This document shows positions 27,532-35,443 of a DNA stretch of 64,000 nucleotides, piece by piece; the first letter of the stretch is position 1, and each line of letters starts with the position of its first letter. This DNA comes from Cytobacillus luteolus. GTDB taxonomy: Bacteria > Bacillota > Bacilli > Bacillales > Bacillaceae_L. The position numbers and the translations under genes are program-made. The notes under the pieces were generated by a model, which did not search any database, was not told where the DNA came from, and saw only the letters and a program-made list of their open reading frames with translations. Location: contig NZ_JAGGKM010000005.1 of the NCBI RefSeq assembly GCF_017873715.1, positions 409,529-473,528 on the forward strand, written 5' to 3'.

Positions 27532-28137
27532 ATGATTCAACAGATTGTGGAATGGTTAGGATTAATAGGGCTTCCAGGCTTGTTTATAGTAATGGCTTTA
27601 GAAGGATCATCCTTACCAATTCCAGGAATTATTTTAGTGTTGTCATTTGGTTATATATTATCACCTGACCTTTTAAGTATGGCTTTCATTGCTGCTGTGA
27701 TGGCCATTTGTTATAGTATCGCAAGTCTCATTCCATACTTCATTGGTATGAAATCAGGAGATTTGCTTCCTAAAAGGTTTGAAAAGGGCATTATCAGGGG
27801 GAAACAATTCTTTAATCGGTATGGGAAGTGGAGCATAGCCATTTCACGACCTTTTGGGATAGGAAACTATATTTCTTATGTTGCAGGAATCAGTAAGGTT
27901 CGACTGCTTCAATACTTGACTTTAACATTCCTAGGAATCTATCCATGGTCATTTATCATGTTGTATTTAGGCAATTACTTTAATGGAAATGTTGAAGCGG
28001 TTCAGGCTTTTTTTAGCTCATATAGCCTATATGCCTATATAGTTTTATTGGTGGTAGTGAGCTTAATAAGTGCTTTTTATTATAGAAGATTTAAGAACAA
28101 AGAAAAATCACTGGTGGGGAGAAGGGGAAATGTATGA
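27532..28137 (+). CDS. DedA/SNARE-associated family membrane protein
   Basis: This 201-aa membrane protein has the DedA pattern: an early EGSSLPIPG motif, a FNRYGKWSIAISRPFGIGNYISYVAGI segment (shown here in its parts RYGKW, RPFGIG and YVAGI), and about five hydrophobic spans. DedA proteins support lipid-carrier or phospholipid flipping and envelope homeostasis. The start at 27532 follows GGGAGAAAGG. Its stop overlaps the patatin start by 4 bases (ATGA), so the two are translationally coupled. The Arg residue needed in DedA function is present in SRPFG. Confidence 0.85.
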   Translation: MIQQIVEWLGLIGLPGLFIVMALEGSSLPIPGIILVLSFGYILSPDLLSMAFIAAVMAICYSIASLIPYFIGMKSGDLLPKRFEKGIIRGKQFFNRYGKWSIAISRPFGIGNYISYVAGISKVRLLQYLTLTFLGIYPWSFIMLYLGNYFNGNVEAVQAFFSSYSLYAYIVLLVVVSLISAFYYRRFKNKEKSLVGRRGNV

Positions 28138-28934
28138 ATCGAACGGGGATATCACTCGGCGGTGGCAGTTTAAGAGGAGTTGCGCATATAGGCGTGTTAA
28201 AGGAATTAGTTAAAAATGAAGTAGATATTACCCATGTTGCTGGGACGAGTGCTGGGTCAGTAGTTGGTGGATTATTTGCAAGTGGTATGAATCCAGACAA
28301 AATGATTACTGTCTTAGAAGATTTATCCATTCGTCGTCATGTTGATATTGGGTTTAATCGTAAAGGATGGATTAAAGGAGATCGAATTTATCAAACCTTA
28401 CTAAAGTTAACGGAGGGTAAGCATTTCTCAGATTTAGACCTTCCATTTGCAGTTGTTTGTGTGGACTTACTTTCAGGAGAAATAGTAGTTATTGATTCAG
28501 GTGAGGTAGCATTGGCTATTAGAGCAAGTATAGCCATACCTGGCTTGTTCTCACCAGTTGAGATGGAAAATAAATTATTAGTAGATGGCTATATCTTAAA
28601 CAACAACCCCGCAGATATTGTTAGAAGCATGGGCGCAGAAAATGTCACCTCTGTTAGAGTTAGAAGCTCCAATACTCCTCAACCAACGAATATTTTATCC
28701 TTTATAAATCGCTATATAGATATTGCTAGTCAAAAAAATACAGAACGGTGTCTTACTCAATATACCGATGTGTTAATTGATATCGACCTTAAGGACATCG
28801 GCAGATTTGAAACTAAATCCTTATCAGAAGTCATTGACTTAGGTCAGCTAGAAGCGAGACGCGTACTAACAAGGAAACGTATTAAGAGTGAAAAAGTTAT
28901 TTATTTGGATGAATGGATGCAGAAAATTAATTAG
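28134..28934 (+). CDS. Patatin-like phospholipase
   Basis: This 266-aa patatin has oxyanion loop GGGSLRG, catalytic serine in GTSAGS (about residue 42) and the dyad Asp in VDGY (about 152). Patatins hydrolyse acyl esters of membrane lipids. No signal peptide is seen, so it acts on the inner face of the membrane. The start overlaps the stop of the DedA-type gene by 4 bases. It resembles the YlbK/RssA class of bacterial patatins. A terminator follows. Confidence 0.88.
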   Translation: MNRTGISLGGGSLRGVAHIGVLKELVKNEVDITHVAGTSAGSVVGGLFASGMNPDKMITVLEDLSIRRHVDIGFNRKGWIKGDRIYQTLLKLTEGKHFSDLDLPFAVVCVDLLSGEIVVIDSGEVALAIRASIAIPGLFSPVEMENKLLVDGYILNNNPADIVRSMGAENVTSVRVRSSNTPQPTNILSFINRYIDIASQKNTERCLTQYTDVLIDIDLKDIGRFETKSLSEVIDLGQLEARRVLTRKRIKSEKVIYLDEWMQKIN

Positions 28935-28936
28935 AG

Positions 28937-28966
28937 AAAAGTAGAGCTTGTTTTCTACTTTTTTTT
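28937..28966 (+). terminator. Terminator of the glycolipid/DedA/patatin operon
   Basis: aaaagtaga and tctactttt pair perfectly and lead into a long T-run. Confidence 0.8.
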
Positions 28967-28983
28967 AAATTTTACAGAAAATA

Positions 28984-29046
28984 TTGACAATTAATACACA
29001 CATCAACATATAATGGTAATACCACAGTGTAAATTGGTATTACCAT
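28984..29046 (+). promoter_or_regulatory. Promoter with two GntR/FadR-type operators
   Basis: TTGACA lies at 28984-28989 and TATAAT at 29009-29014, with 19 bp between. Two palindromes, TGGTAATACCA (29014-29024) and TGGTATTACCA (29035-29045), overlap or follow the -10 box. They are also inverted complements of each other over 12 bp. TGGTnnnACCA-type sites are typical of FadR-subfamily GntR regulators, and the next gene encodes one. Repression by the gene product is likely. Confidence 0.75.
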
Positions 29047-29066
29047 AAATGAGGTGTGATAGAAAG

Positions 29067-29753
29067 ATGAAGGAGCGGTCTTCAGAGATTATTGGGAGGA
29101 AAATTATACAGTCTATCTTAGAAGGGGATTTCAGTATTAATGAACATCTTCAACCTGAAAGAGATCTCGCCACCCTATTTAGTGTGGGGAGGCCAACGAT
29201 TAGAGAAGCTTTGCAAAGATTAGAGCGAGATGGATGGATTACGATACGTAAAGGGATGCCAGCGATAGTAAATGATTACTGGAAGCAAGGTAACTTAATG
29301 ACAATTGTAGATATCCTTCAATATCATGAAGAAATCCCAGATGAACTCATAAAATATATGCTCGAATTGAGAATATCTTTATCTCCAACCTATGTTAAAG
29401 ATGCGATTGTTCATAATCGGGTGAAGGTTATTGCATTATTTGTGCCTCTCGATGAGTTGTCAGATGATGCAGGCAGTTATGCAGATTTTGATTGGAACTT
29501 ACAACTGGGCATTGCTAAATTATCACCAAATCCAATTTTTTTACTTATCCTTAACAGCTTTAAAGACATCTATCAAAAAATGGCTGAGAAGTACTTTGGG
29601 AGTCAAAATCATCGAAAACAATCCTATCAATATTACACTGAGTTATTAAACGCAATATTAAAGGGAGAAGTAGAGGAAACAGAAGCATTGACAAGAAAGA
29701 TGATGGAAACAAGTCTAATTCTTTGGAGTGAAAAGGTGAAGGGGGGAGACTAA
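29067..29753 (+). CDS. GntR-family regulator, FadR-like
   Basis: This 228-aa protein has an N-terminal winged helix (LQPERDLATLFSVGRPTIRE then ALQRLERDGWI, residues about 28-58) and an all-helical C-terminal domain resembling the FadR fatty-acyl-CoA binding type. GAGGTG precedes the ATG at 29067 by about 10 bases; the ATG at 29049 lacks a site. The two TGGTA-n-TACCA palindromes in its promoter are probable autoregulatory sites. The co-transcribed hydroxylase-like gene starts 2 bases after its stop. It may regulate fatty-acid or sterol-like lipid modification in response to acyl-CoA, which is inference. Confidence 0.85.
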   Translation: MKERSSEIIGRKIIQSILEGDFSINEHLQPERDLATLFSVGRPTIREALQRLERDGWITIRKGMPAIVNDYWKQGNLMTIVDILQYHEEIPDELIKYMLELRISLSPTYVKDAIVHNRVKVIALFVPLDELSDDAGSYADFDWNLQLGIAKLSPNPIFLLILNSFKDIYQKMAEKYFGSQNHRKQSYQYYTELLNAILKGEVEETEALTRKMMETSLILWSEKVKGGD

Positions 29754-29754
29754 T

Positions 29755-30372
29755 ATGAAGAGTAAAGGGCTTTATAGAGACTTCTTTTTACATTTCGATA
29801 TTTTAGCTATGGCGTGCATCTTCCTCGGAGTAGTAGGGTCCTTACTAACTATGGAACTTACACTCTCAGTATTTTTGTATATTACGATAGGAATTATCAC
29901 GTATATGTTTAGTGAGTATCTAACCCATCGATTTGTATTCCATATAAAAGCGCCAAAAAACGCACTTTTTCTAAAATTGATTAAACGTTTGCATTATGAC
30001 CATCATAAGAAACCAAATGATTTGAAGTTGCTTTTTTTACCTATCTGGTATAGCCTACCAAGTCTGTTTACTTTATCACTAATTTTCTTCATAATTACGG
30101 GCTCAGTGGTTGCAACCTTGTCATTTACAGTGGGTATTCTTTTTATGTTCTTTGTGTATGAGTGGAAGCACTATGTAGCCCACCGTCCATTTAAACCTAA
30201 AACTAGATTTGGGAAATGGTTAAAGAAAACTCATGTTTTACACCATTATAAAAACGAAAACTATTGGTATGGAGTTTCTACTCCTTTTGTAGATGTTCTA
30301 TTTGGAACATTAAAAGATGAAAAGAATGTGGAAACTAGTCAAACAGCGAAGGACTTAGAGAATAGATTTTAA
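29755..30372 (+). CDS. Fatty acid hydroxylase/sterol desaturase superfamily membrane protein
   Basis: The 205-aa protein has about four membrane spans and the histidine clusters of di-iron hydroxylases: HRFVFH (about 59), HYDHHKK (about 81), HYVAH (about 141) and HVLHHY (about 162). These ligate two irons for O2-dependent hydroxylation or desaturation of lipids or carotenoids. It starts 2 bases after the FadR-like regulator gene, so expression should follow the same operators. The substrate cannot be named from sequence. Confidence 0.85.
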   Translation: MKSKGLYRDFFLHFDILAMACIFLGVVGSLLTMELTLSVFLYITIGIITYMFSEYLTHRFVFHIKAPKNALFLKLIKRLHYDHHKKPNDLKLLFLPIWYSLPSLFTLSLIFFIITGSVVATLSFTVGILFMFFVYEWKHYVAHRPFKPKTRFGKWLKKTHVLHHYKNENYWYGVSTPFVDVLFGTLKDEKNVETSQTAKDLENRF

Positions 30373-30378
30373 TAAGAG

Positions 30379-30414
30379 AGTCCAAAAGTGTACAATAACA
30401 CTTTTGGACTTTTT
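30379..30414. terminator. Bidirectional terminator between hydroxylase gene and sspH
   Basis: agtccaaaagtg and cacttttggact pair perfectly over 12 bp. T-runs follow on the + strand, and the minus-strand sspH gene ends just 10 bases away, so it may serve both. Confidence 0.85.
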
Positions 30415-30423
30415 ATACTTCCT

Positions 30424-30603
30424 CTAATGTTCAATTAAGCTAGTCACAGGAACCTCTTGTTCTTGTTGTGGCTCATCAAGGGGATAAATGCGAGCCATTT
30501 CGTTCGTATCATCAACATGTTGAATATACACAGGTACCTCATTATATGTAACATTTGCCATGACTGGAGATGCCGCAATTTCTTGTGCTCTTTGTTTGTT
30601 CAT
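30424..30603 (-). CDS. sspH: H-type small acid-soluble spore protein
   Basis: This 59-aa protein has the SspH-type pattern: MNKQRAQEIAAS at the start, then PVYIQHVDDTNEMARIYPL and a PVTSL tail. SspH-type proteins are made in the forespore and enter the spore core. AGGAGGT lies about 8 bases ahead of the ATG at 30603; the frame from 30630 is too long. The gene proves that the host, or its recent ancestor, forms endospores. It stands alone between terminators. Confidence 0.92.
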   Translation of the reverse strand: MNKQRAQEIAASPVMANVTYNEVPVYIQHVDDTNEMARIYPLDEPQQEQEVPVTSLIEH

Positions 30604-30676
30604 CCGTAAACCTCCTACTGAATTGTTCAATAATAATGTTTACTTACTTTCCAAGAAGTATTCCTTGAACATCAAG

Positions 30677-32413
30677 CTACGCTAATTGTTGTTCTGCATA
30701 TTCTCGGTACAAAGGATGTGACTCTACCAACTCTTGGTGAGTCCCACTGCCTGTAACCTTACCATTTTCTATAAAAACTATTTTATCTGCATTAACAATG
30801 GTCGATAATCGATGTGCGATGACAAACGTAGTACGTCCTTCCATTAAGCGGGTTAAAGCTTGCTGTACCACACTTTCAGATTGACTGTCTAAACTAGCAG
30901 TTGCCTCATCCATCATAAGAATTTTAGGATCACGTAAAAAAGCACGGGCGATTGCAATTCGTTGCCTTTGGCCACCGGATAATTTTACCCCACGTTCCCC
31001 TACCTCAGTATCAAATCCTTTAGGGAATCCTTTGATAAACTGATCTGCGTAGGCCATTTCTGCAACCTTCCAGAGTTGTTCATCGGTTGGTAGCTCATCC
31101 TCCTCTAATCCATAGCAAAGGTTTTCTCTGATGGTACCTGCCATCATTGCACTTTCCTGTGAAACATATCCGATTTGACTGCGCCACGAATGAAGAGAAA
31201 GCTCCTGAATTGGAGTGGATCCAACAAGAATCTGACCGGCTGATGGTTCATAAAAACGTTCAATTAAACCAAACATCGTTGTTTTACCCCCACCGCTTGG
31301 ACCAGCAAAAGCAATCATTTGACCTGGCTGAGCCTCTAAAGATACCTGCTGGATCACGGGCTCATCTTCACTATATGAAAAAGAAACGTCTGAAACAATA
31401 ATCGGGAGGCCACCGATATCAAATTCTACTCCAACATGGTCTTCTTCTAGAGGGAGTTCAAGTATGTCAATAATTCGTTCTGTTGCTCCTTTTGCTTTTT
31501 GAAGTTGTGTAAAAAACATTGCGAACGAGGTAATAGGCATAATGATTTGAAATAGGTAAAGTAAAAAAGCGATTAGAGACCCAGTAGACATCGTTCCATT
31601 TGCGACACGCATACCTCCGTAAGCAATAATCATTACAATAACAGCCATAATCACAAGATGCATAATGGGACCAATAAGTGCAAAAATCCTGGCTTCCTTT
31701 AAGCCGTAATGCAAAAGCTTCGAGATACCTAGCATGCCATTTGCTTCTTCGGTTTTTTCAGCTGTTGATGATTTCATTAATCGAATTTCACTTAATGTCT
31801 GTTGAATGTCTCCGGTGAATGTTGCTGTTTCGTCTTGAAGTCCTCGTGAGATTTTGGCCATTTTCTTTCCGAGTGGAATCATGATTGCCATTGTAAGTGG
31901 GACGGAAATCAACATAACTAAGGTCATTTTCCAATCCATGATCAGCAATATAATGACCGCTCCTATAATAGAAATGATTCCTGTAATAAACTGAGGAAAG
32001 TGTGTTGATATAAGCTCTTTTACAATACTTGTATCATTAACAACCCGACTCACAGTTTCACCACTTGATTGTTTATCAAAAAAAGGAACAGGCAATCGAA
32101 TCAGTTTCGACCACATACGATCTCGAAGGCTAGCGACTATCTTTTGTCCAACTAGGCTTAGTAAATAAATTGAAATTCCACTGATAATTGCTTGGAGGAT
32201 AAATGCAGCTCCAATCATAATCATAAGGGAGACACTAAGTGCTTCTACCGAAAAATTGTCTACTAAATTCTTTGTTAACAGAGGAACAATCAAACCTGTA
32301 ATTGTCGTAAGAATACTAGCGACTAGTCCAATGATAAGAGCCGCTTTAGGAATATTCGTTGATAAGATAAGAGATAAAAAAGGTTTTAGTTTATACTCTT
32401 GTTTTTCCATCAT
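30677..32413 (-). CDS. bmrA: Half-size multidrug ABC exporter
   Basis: This 578-aa protein has six membrane spans in residues about 20-305, then an ABC ATPase with Walker A GPSGGGKT, signature LSGGQRQR and Walker B ILMMDEATASLD. Much of the sequence matches B. subtilis BmrA (for example FDKQSSGETVSRVVNDTSIV-type and GYVSQES regions). It works as a homodimer that exports cationic or amphipathic drugs. AGGAG lies 9 bases before the ATG at 32413. No regulator lies next to it. Confidence 0.92.
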   Translation of the reverse strand: MMEKQEYKLKPFLSLILSTNIPKAALIIGLVASILTTITGLIVPLLTKNLVDNFSVEALSVSLMIMIGAAFILQAIISGISIYLLSLVGQKIVASLRDRMWSKLIRLPVPFFDKQSSGETVSRVVNDTSIVKELISTHFPQFITGIISIIGAVIILLIMDWKMTLVMLISVPLTMAIMIPLGKKMAKISRGLQDETATFTGDIQQTLSEIRLMKSSTAEKTEEANGMLGISKLLHYGLKEARIFALIGPIMHLVIMAVIVMIIAYGGMRVANGTMSTGSLIAFLLYLFQIIMPITSFAMFFTQLQKAKGATERIIDILELPLEEDHVGVEFDIGGLPIIVSDVSFSYSEDEPVIQQVSLEAQPGQMIAFAGPSGGGKTTMFGLIERFYEPSAGQILVGSTPIQELSLHSWRSQIGYVSQESAMMAGTIRENLCYGLEEDELPTDEQLWKVAEMAYADQFIKGFPKGFDTEVGERGVKLSGGQRQRIAIARAFLRDPKILMMDEATASLDSQSESVVQQALTRLMEGRTTFVIAHRLSTIVNADKIVFIENGKVTGSGTHQELVESHPLYREYAEQQLA

Positions 32414-32517
32414 GTAGGATAACTCCTGTCATCATTATGTATTTACTCTAGCTATATTTTACTGCAAATGACCCAAACAACCAATTTTCAACACCCTACT
32501 TTACTACTTTAACGCAC

Positions 32518-32534
32518 CGGGGGTCAGGCCCCCG
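32518..32534. repeat. GC-rich hairpin
   Basis: cggggg and cccccg form a 6-bp GC stem with a 5-base loop in an AT-rich gap. There is no T-run on either side, so it is not a standard terminator. Similar short C5/G5 hairpins occur scattered in Bacillus-type genomes. Confidence 0.5.
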
Positions 32535-32545
32535 AAGACATATTT

Positions 32546-32575
32546 AAAAGGCTAACGATAGTACGTTAGCCTTTT
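32546..32575 (-). terminator. Terminator of the diguanylate cyclase gene
   Basis: aaaaggctaacg and cgttagcctttt pair perfectly; read on the minus strand it has T-rich flanks and overlaps the stop of the cyclase gene. Confidence 0.8.
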
Positions 32576-33645
32576 TATGCAGTATATTGAACTTGGTTTT
32601 TTCCATATTCTTTTGCGAGATATAGTGCTTCGTCAGCACGTTTTAATAGATCTTTTGGTTGGTCCGTTGTTTGAAGTTCTGCGATACCGAAGCTGCATGT
32701 GATGCTTCCTACCTCTTGGAAGTGATGGTTCGAAATAATCTCTCTCAGTGTTTCCCCAAGCTTTATACATTCAATTTTGTTGAGGTTCTCTGCAATAATC
32801 AAAAATTCTTCCCCACCCCATCTGCCAAAGTGAGCAGTCGTTGGGAGCTGTTTTGATAAATAGGTAGTTAGTTCAACTAAGACTTCATCTCCAATTTCAT
32901 GTCCATAAATATCATTTATTCTCTTAAAGTTATCTACATCAAATAAAATAATTGAAAGAGGCTGTTTGCTATTTTGTACTGCTAGTATTTTTTCCTGAAG
33001 CACATTGTCGAGGTTTCTTCGATTCGGTAAGCCTGTTAAATAATCTGTGACAGCATTTCTTTTATTTACTTCGACCTCTAAGAAGCCTTCAAATATATGC
33101 TGAGTAAAATACAAACAAATAATGAATCCGATCGTTGCCATATTAAATTGGATTAATGTATCAATCGTATTACTGTCTGAAAATGGGCTTGTTAAGGTAT
33201 GAATACTACTAAGAATTACACTATAAGATAATGCCAACACAGAAAAAATGAGGGCAACCTTCCTTTTGAATATAAAGAAATAGAGAAGATAAGTAGTTGC
33301 CATCCAGTACGCAATTGGGCCTAAGTGGACATTTCCGTTATTACCAAGCTCAGTCAAAATATTAAAGCTAAGATTTGAGTTATATATAAGTGTAGTGGAT
33401 AAGAATAATAAAATATCAATCACATTGGTATTGCGTTTATTTACCCATAATAAAATCATACAAAGAACTAAAACGCCTATTTGTGATAGTAAAGACACAT
33501 ACTTACCCATGTCACTGTTGCCACTGCTAAGCACGAGAAGACACACCGTTCCAAAAGATAAAATGAAAATTGGAATCAATGCCAGATAAATTCGGCGTTT
33601 AAGTTGTGTTAATGCTTGATTGGTATAGAAAAAGTAACTTGTCAT
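32575..33645 (-). CDS. Membrane diguanylate cyclase, first of a tandem pair
   Basis: The 356-aa protein has about six hydrophobic spans in residues 15-190, then a full GGDEF domain with DYLTGLPNRR, LFDVDNFKRIND and the signature GGEEF, in RWGGEEFLII. All residues for GTP binding and catalysis look present, so it probably makes c-di-GMP. A primary inhibitory-site RxxD is not clear. GGTGGAG precedes the ATG. The next gene upstream is a close paralogue of the same length and layout, so the pair arose by duplication. Confidence 0.88.
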   Translation of the reverse strand: MTSYFFYTNQALTQLKRRIYLALIPIFILSFGTVCLLVLSSGNSDMGKYVSLLSQIGVLVLCMILLWVNKRNTNVIDILLFLSTTLIYNSNLSFNILTELGNNGNVHLGPIAYWMATTYLLYFFIFKRKVALIFSVLALSYSVILSSIHTLTSPFSDSNTIDTLIQFNMATIGFIICLYFTQHIFEGFLEVEVNKRNAVTDYLTGLPNRRNLDNVLQEKILAVQNSKQPLSIILFDVDNFKRINDIYGHEIGDEVLVELTTYLSKQLPTTAHFGRWGGEEFLIIAENLNKIECIKLGETLREIISNHHFQEVGSITCSFGIAELQTTDQPKDLLKRADEALYLAKEYGKNQVQYTA

Positions 33646-33687
33646 ATGACATACTCCACCTATTTTTGTAATAGAAGTAAACTGCTT

Positions 33688-34755
33688 TTAACTCGCTATG
33701 CATACTTGATTTTTGCCATTATCTTTCGCTTTATATAATGCTTCATCGGCACGGCTGATTATGTCCTTTGTTAACTCGTTTTCTAGTAAAGTCGCAACTC
33801 CAAAGCTACAAGTGACTGACTTGTCGATTCCGGTAAAGTGATGCTGTGAGATAGCCACCCTAACCTGTTCAGCTAATTCTTTAGTAGAATTTCCACTTGT
33901 AATTAAAAGGAATTCTTCGCCACCCCACCTACCAAAGTAAGTATTTTTCGGCAATTGTTTGTGAATGATTTCTGTTAGCTCTTTTAAAACACTATCACCC
34001 ACATCATGTCCATATTGATCATTAATTTTTTTGAAATTATCAACATCAAATAGAATAGCTGATAAAACTTCCTTCGTTTTTGCAACTCTAGTAATTTCAG
34101 CATTAAGGACCGTGTCCATTTTCCTTCTATTATATATCGATGTAAGATAATCTGTGTTAGCCAATCTCTTAGCAGCATCCGCCTGCATAAAAACTTCAAA
34201 CATATGCTGTACAAAGTATAAACAGATGATAAGACCTAAAATTGAAACATAATATTGAAGTAAAGTATCCATTGTTTGAGCTACTACATGCTCACTGAAA
34301 AAAATATGATAAAAACCTGGTATCAAACTAAGCACAAAGTTTGTGAAAGAAAAGAGTAATGCTGTTTTACCTCTAAACGTAAAGAAAATCATTAAATACA
34401 CTAATGGCATCCAATATGAAAATGTACCTAAGTGCATATCTCCGTCTCGTCCTAAATGATAGAAAATCGTATAATATGTCCTTATGAGTGTTATGAATGC
34501 TGTAATTAGACAAAGAAGAATATCAACAAAGTGTAAGGAATTTTTATGAATAAAAAGAAATAGGTAACATACCATGAGACCAATGGAGAGTGAGCCAAAA
34601 GTTACACTATTTATTAAATTTAAGCTTCCAGTTGAATAAAGTAAGTAAGTTAGAAATAAAAAAGTCACAATAAAAATAGGGAAAACTACTAAATAAGTTT
34701 TTCTTTTAATAGTAGAAATAGAAGAGTTATTATAAAAAAATCCCTTAATATCCAT
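33688..34755 (-). CDS. Membrane diguanylate cyclase, second of a tandem pair
   Basis: This 355-aa protein matches the neighbouring cyclase in length and topology and along most of its sequence: the N-terminal span block, then DYLTSIYNRRKMD, FDVDNFKKINDQYGHD and RWGGEEFLLI. It should be an active diguanylate cyclase. The start at 34755 (MDIKGFFYN) is chosen by matching the paralogue's start; the ribosome site there is weak, and the frame extends to 34851, so the start remains uncertain. Confidence 0.83.
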   Translation of the reverse strand: MDIKGFFYNNSSISTIKRKTYLVVFPIFIVTFLFLTYLLYSTGSLNLINSVTFGSLSIGLMVCYLFLFIHKNSLHFVDILLCLITAFITLIRTYYTIFYHLGRDGDMHLGTFSYWMPLVYLMIFFTFRGKTALLFSFTNFVLSLIPGFYHIFFSEHVVAQTMDTLLQYYVSILGLIICLYFVQHMFEVFMQADAAKRLANTDYLTSIYNRRKMDTVLNAEITRVAKTKEVLSAILFDVDNFKKINDQYGHDVGDSVLKELTEIIHKQLPKNTYFGRWGGEEFLLITSGNSTKELAEQVRVAISQHHFTGIDKSVTCSFGVATLLENELTKDIISRADEALYKAKDNGKNQVCIAS

Positions 34756-34882
34756 CGATTCACCCATCCATCTCTTAAATCTAATCCTATAACTATAGTA
34801 TATCACAGCAAAACTATTAGCAAAATATGTATATATCGTTGTTAATGCCATATAAATTTTTCTTGTTTATGAACGAAAAAAA

Positions 34883-34932
34883 TTGACACCCTAATCATGT
34901 ACAATTATAGTTAAACTTGTTAATAGTTAAAC
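34883..34932 (+). promoter_or_regulatory. Promoter of the MarR-MMPL operon with a repeated box
   Basis: TTGACA (34883-34888) and TATAGT (34906-34911) have an ideal 17-bp spacing. ATAGTTAAAC occurs at 34907-34916 and again at 34923-34932, starting on the -10 box, as expected for repression by the MarR-type protein encoded next. Confidence 0.65.
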
Positions 34933-34982
34933 AGTTGAACAATTAAATTATAGAACAAAATTAGGTGAGGTGAAAAGATAAA

Positions 34983-35441
34983 ATGACTGAAAACAATATT
35001 AAAGAGCTAGTCGATCGCTATATCGAAGTATCCTTTTCAGTAAATAGTAAAGCTGAATCTCTAGTGAAAGAGCAAATTAGCAGTGATTTAACGAATGACC
35101 AGCACTACACATTAAGGTACATGCATAAGGTTGGTACTTGTACGTCCTCTGAATTAGCTGAAGTATTTAATGTGAAAAAAAGTGCAATAACAGCCATGAT
35201 TAATCGCATGTGGGAAAAAGGATTTATTGAAAGAACACGTGATGAAAATGATCGAAGAGTGGTTTACTTAACGCTAACGGATAAAGGTAATGAATTATTT
35301 TTGAAAACTGAACAACGAATTCATAAGTTAGTAGAGTCGTTGATTACTAAATTTGAACAAACTGAGATTGAACAATTCATCAAGACATTTGAAAAACTCA
35401 ATCAACTATTACAAGAAAGTAACGATAAAGTGGAGGAATAG
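34983..35441 (+). CDS. MarR-family transcriptional regulator
   Basis: This 152-aa protein has the MarR winged helix: SELAEVFNVKKSAITAMINR (about 57-76) and the wing DENDRRVVYLTLTDKG. Helical ends form the dimer interface. It is encoded 2 bases ahead of an MMPL transporter gene, the usual layout of a repressor and the efflux pump it controls. The start has GAGGTGAAAAG upstream. The inducer is probably a lipophilic or toxic compound. Confidence 0.9.
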   Translation: MTENNIKELVDRYIEVSFSVNSKAESLVKEQISSDLTNDQHYTLRYMHKVGTCTSSELAEVFNVKKSAITAMINRMWEKGFIERTRDENDRRVVYLTLTDKGNELFLKTEQRIHKLVESLITKFEQTEIEQFIKTFEKLNQLLQESNDKVEE

Positions 35442-35443
35442 CC

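Noticed and set aside
32518..32534. Terminator for the bmrA region
   Set aside because: The hairpin has no T-run on either strand and lies between genes that have clear terminators or none in phase.
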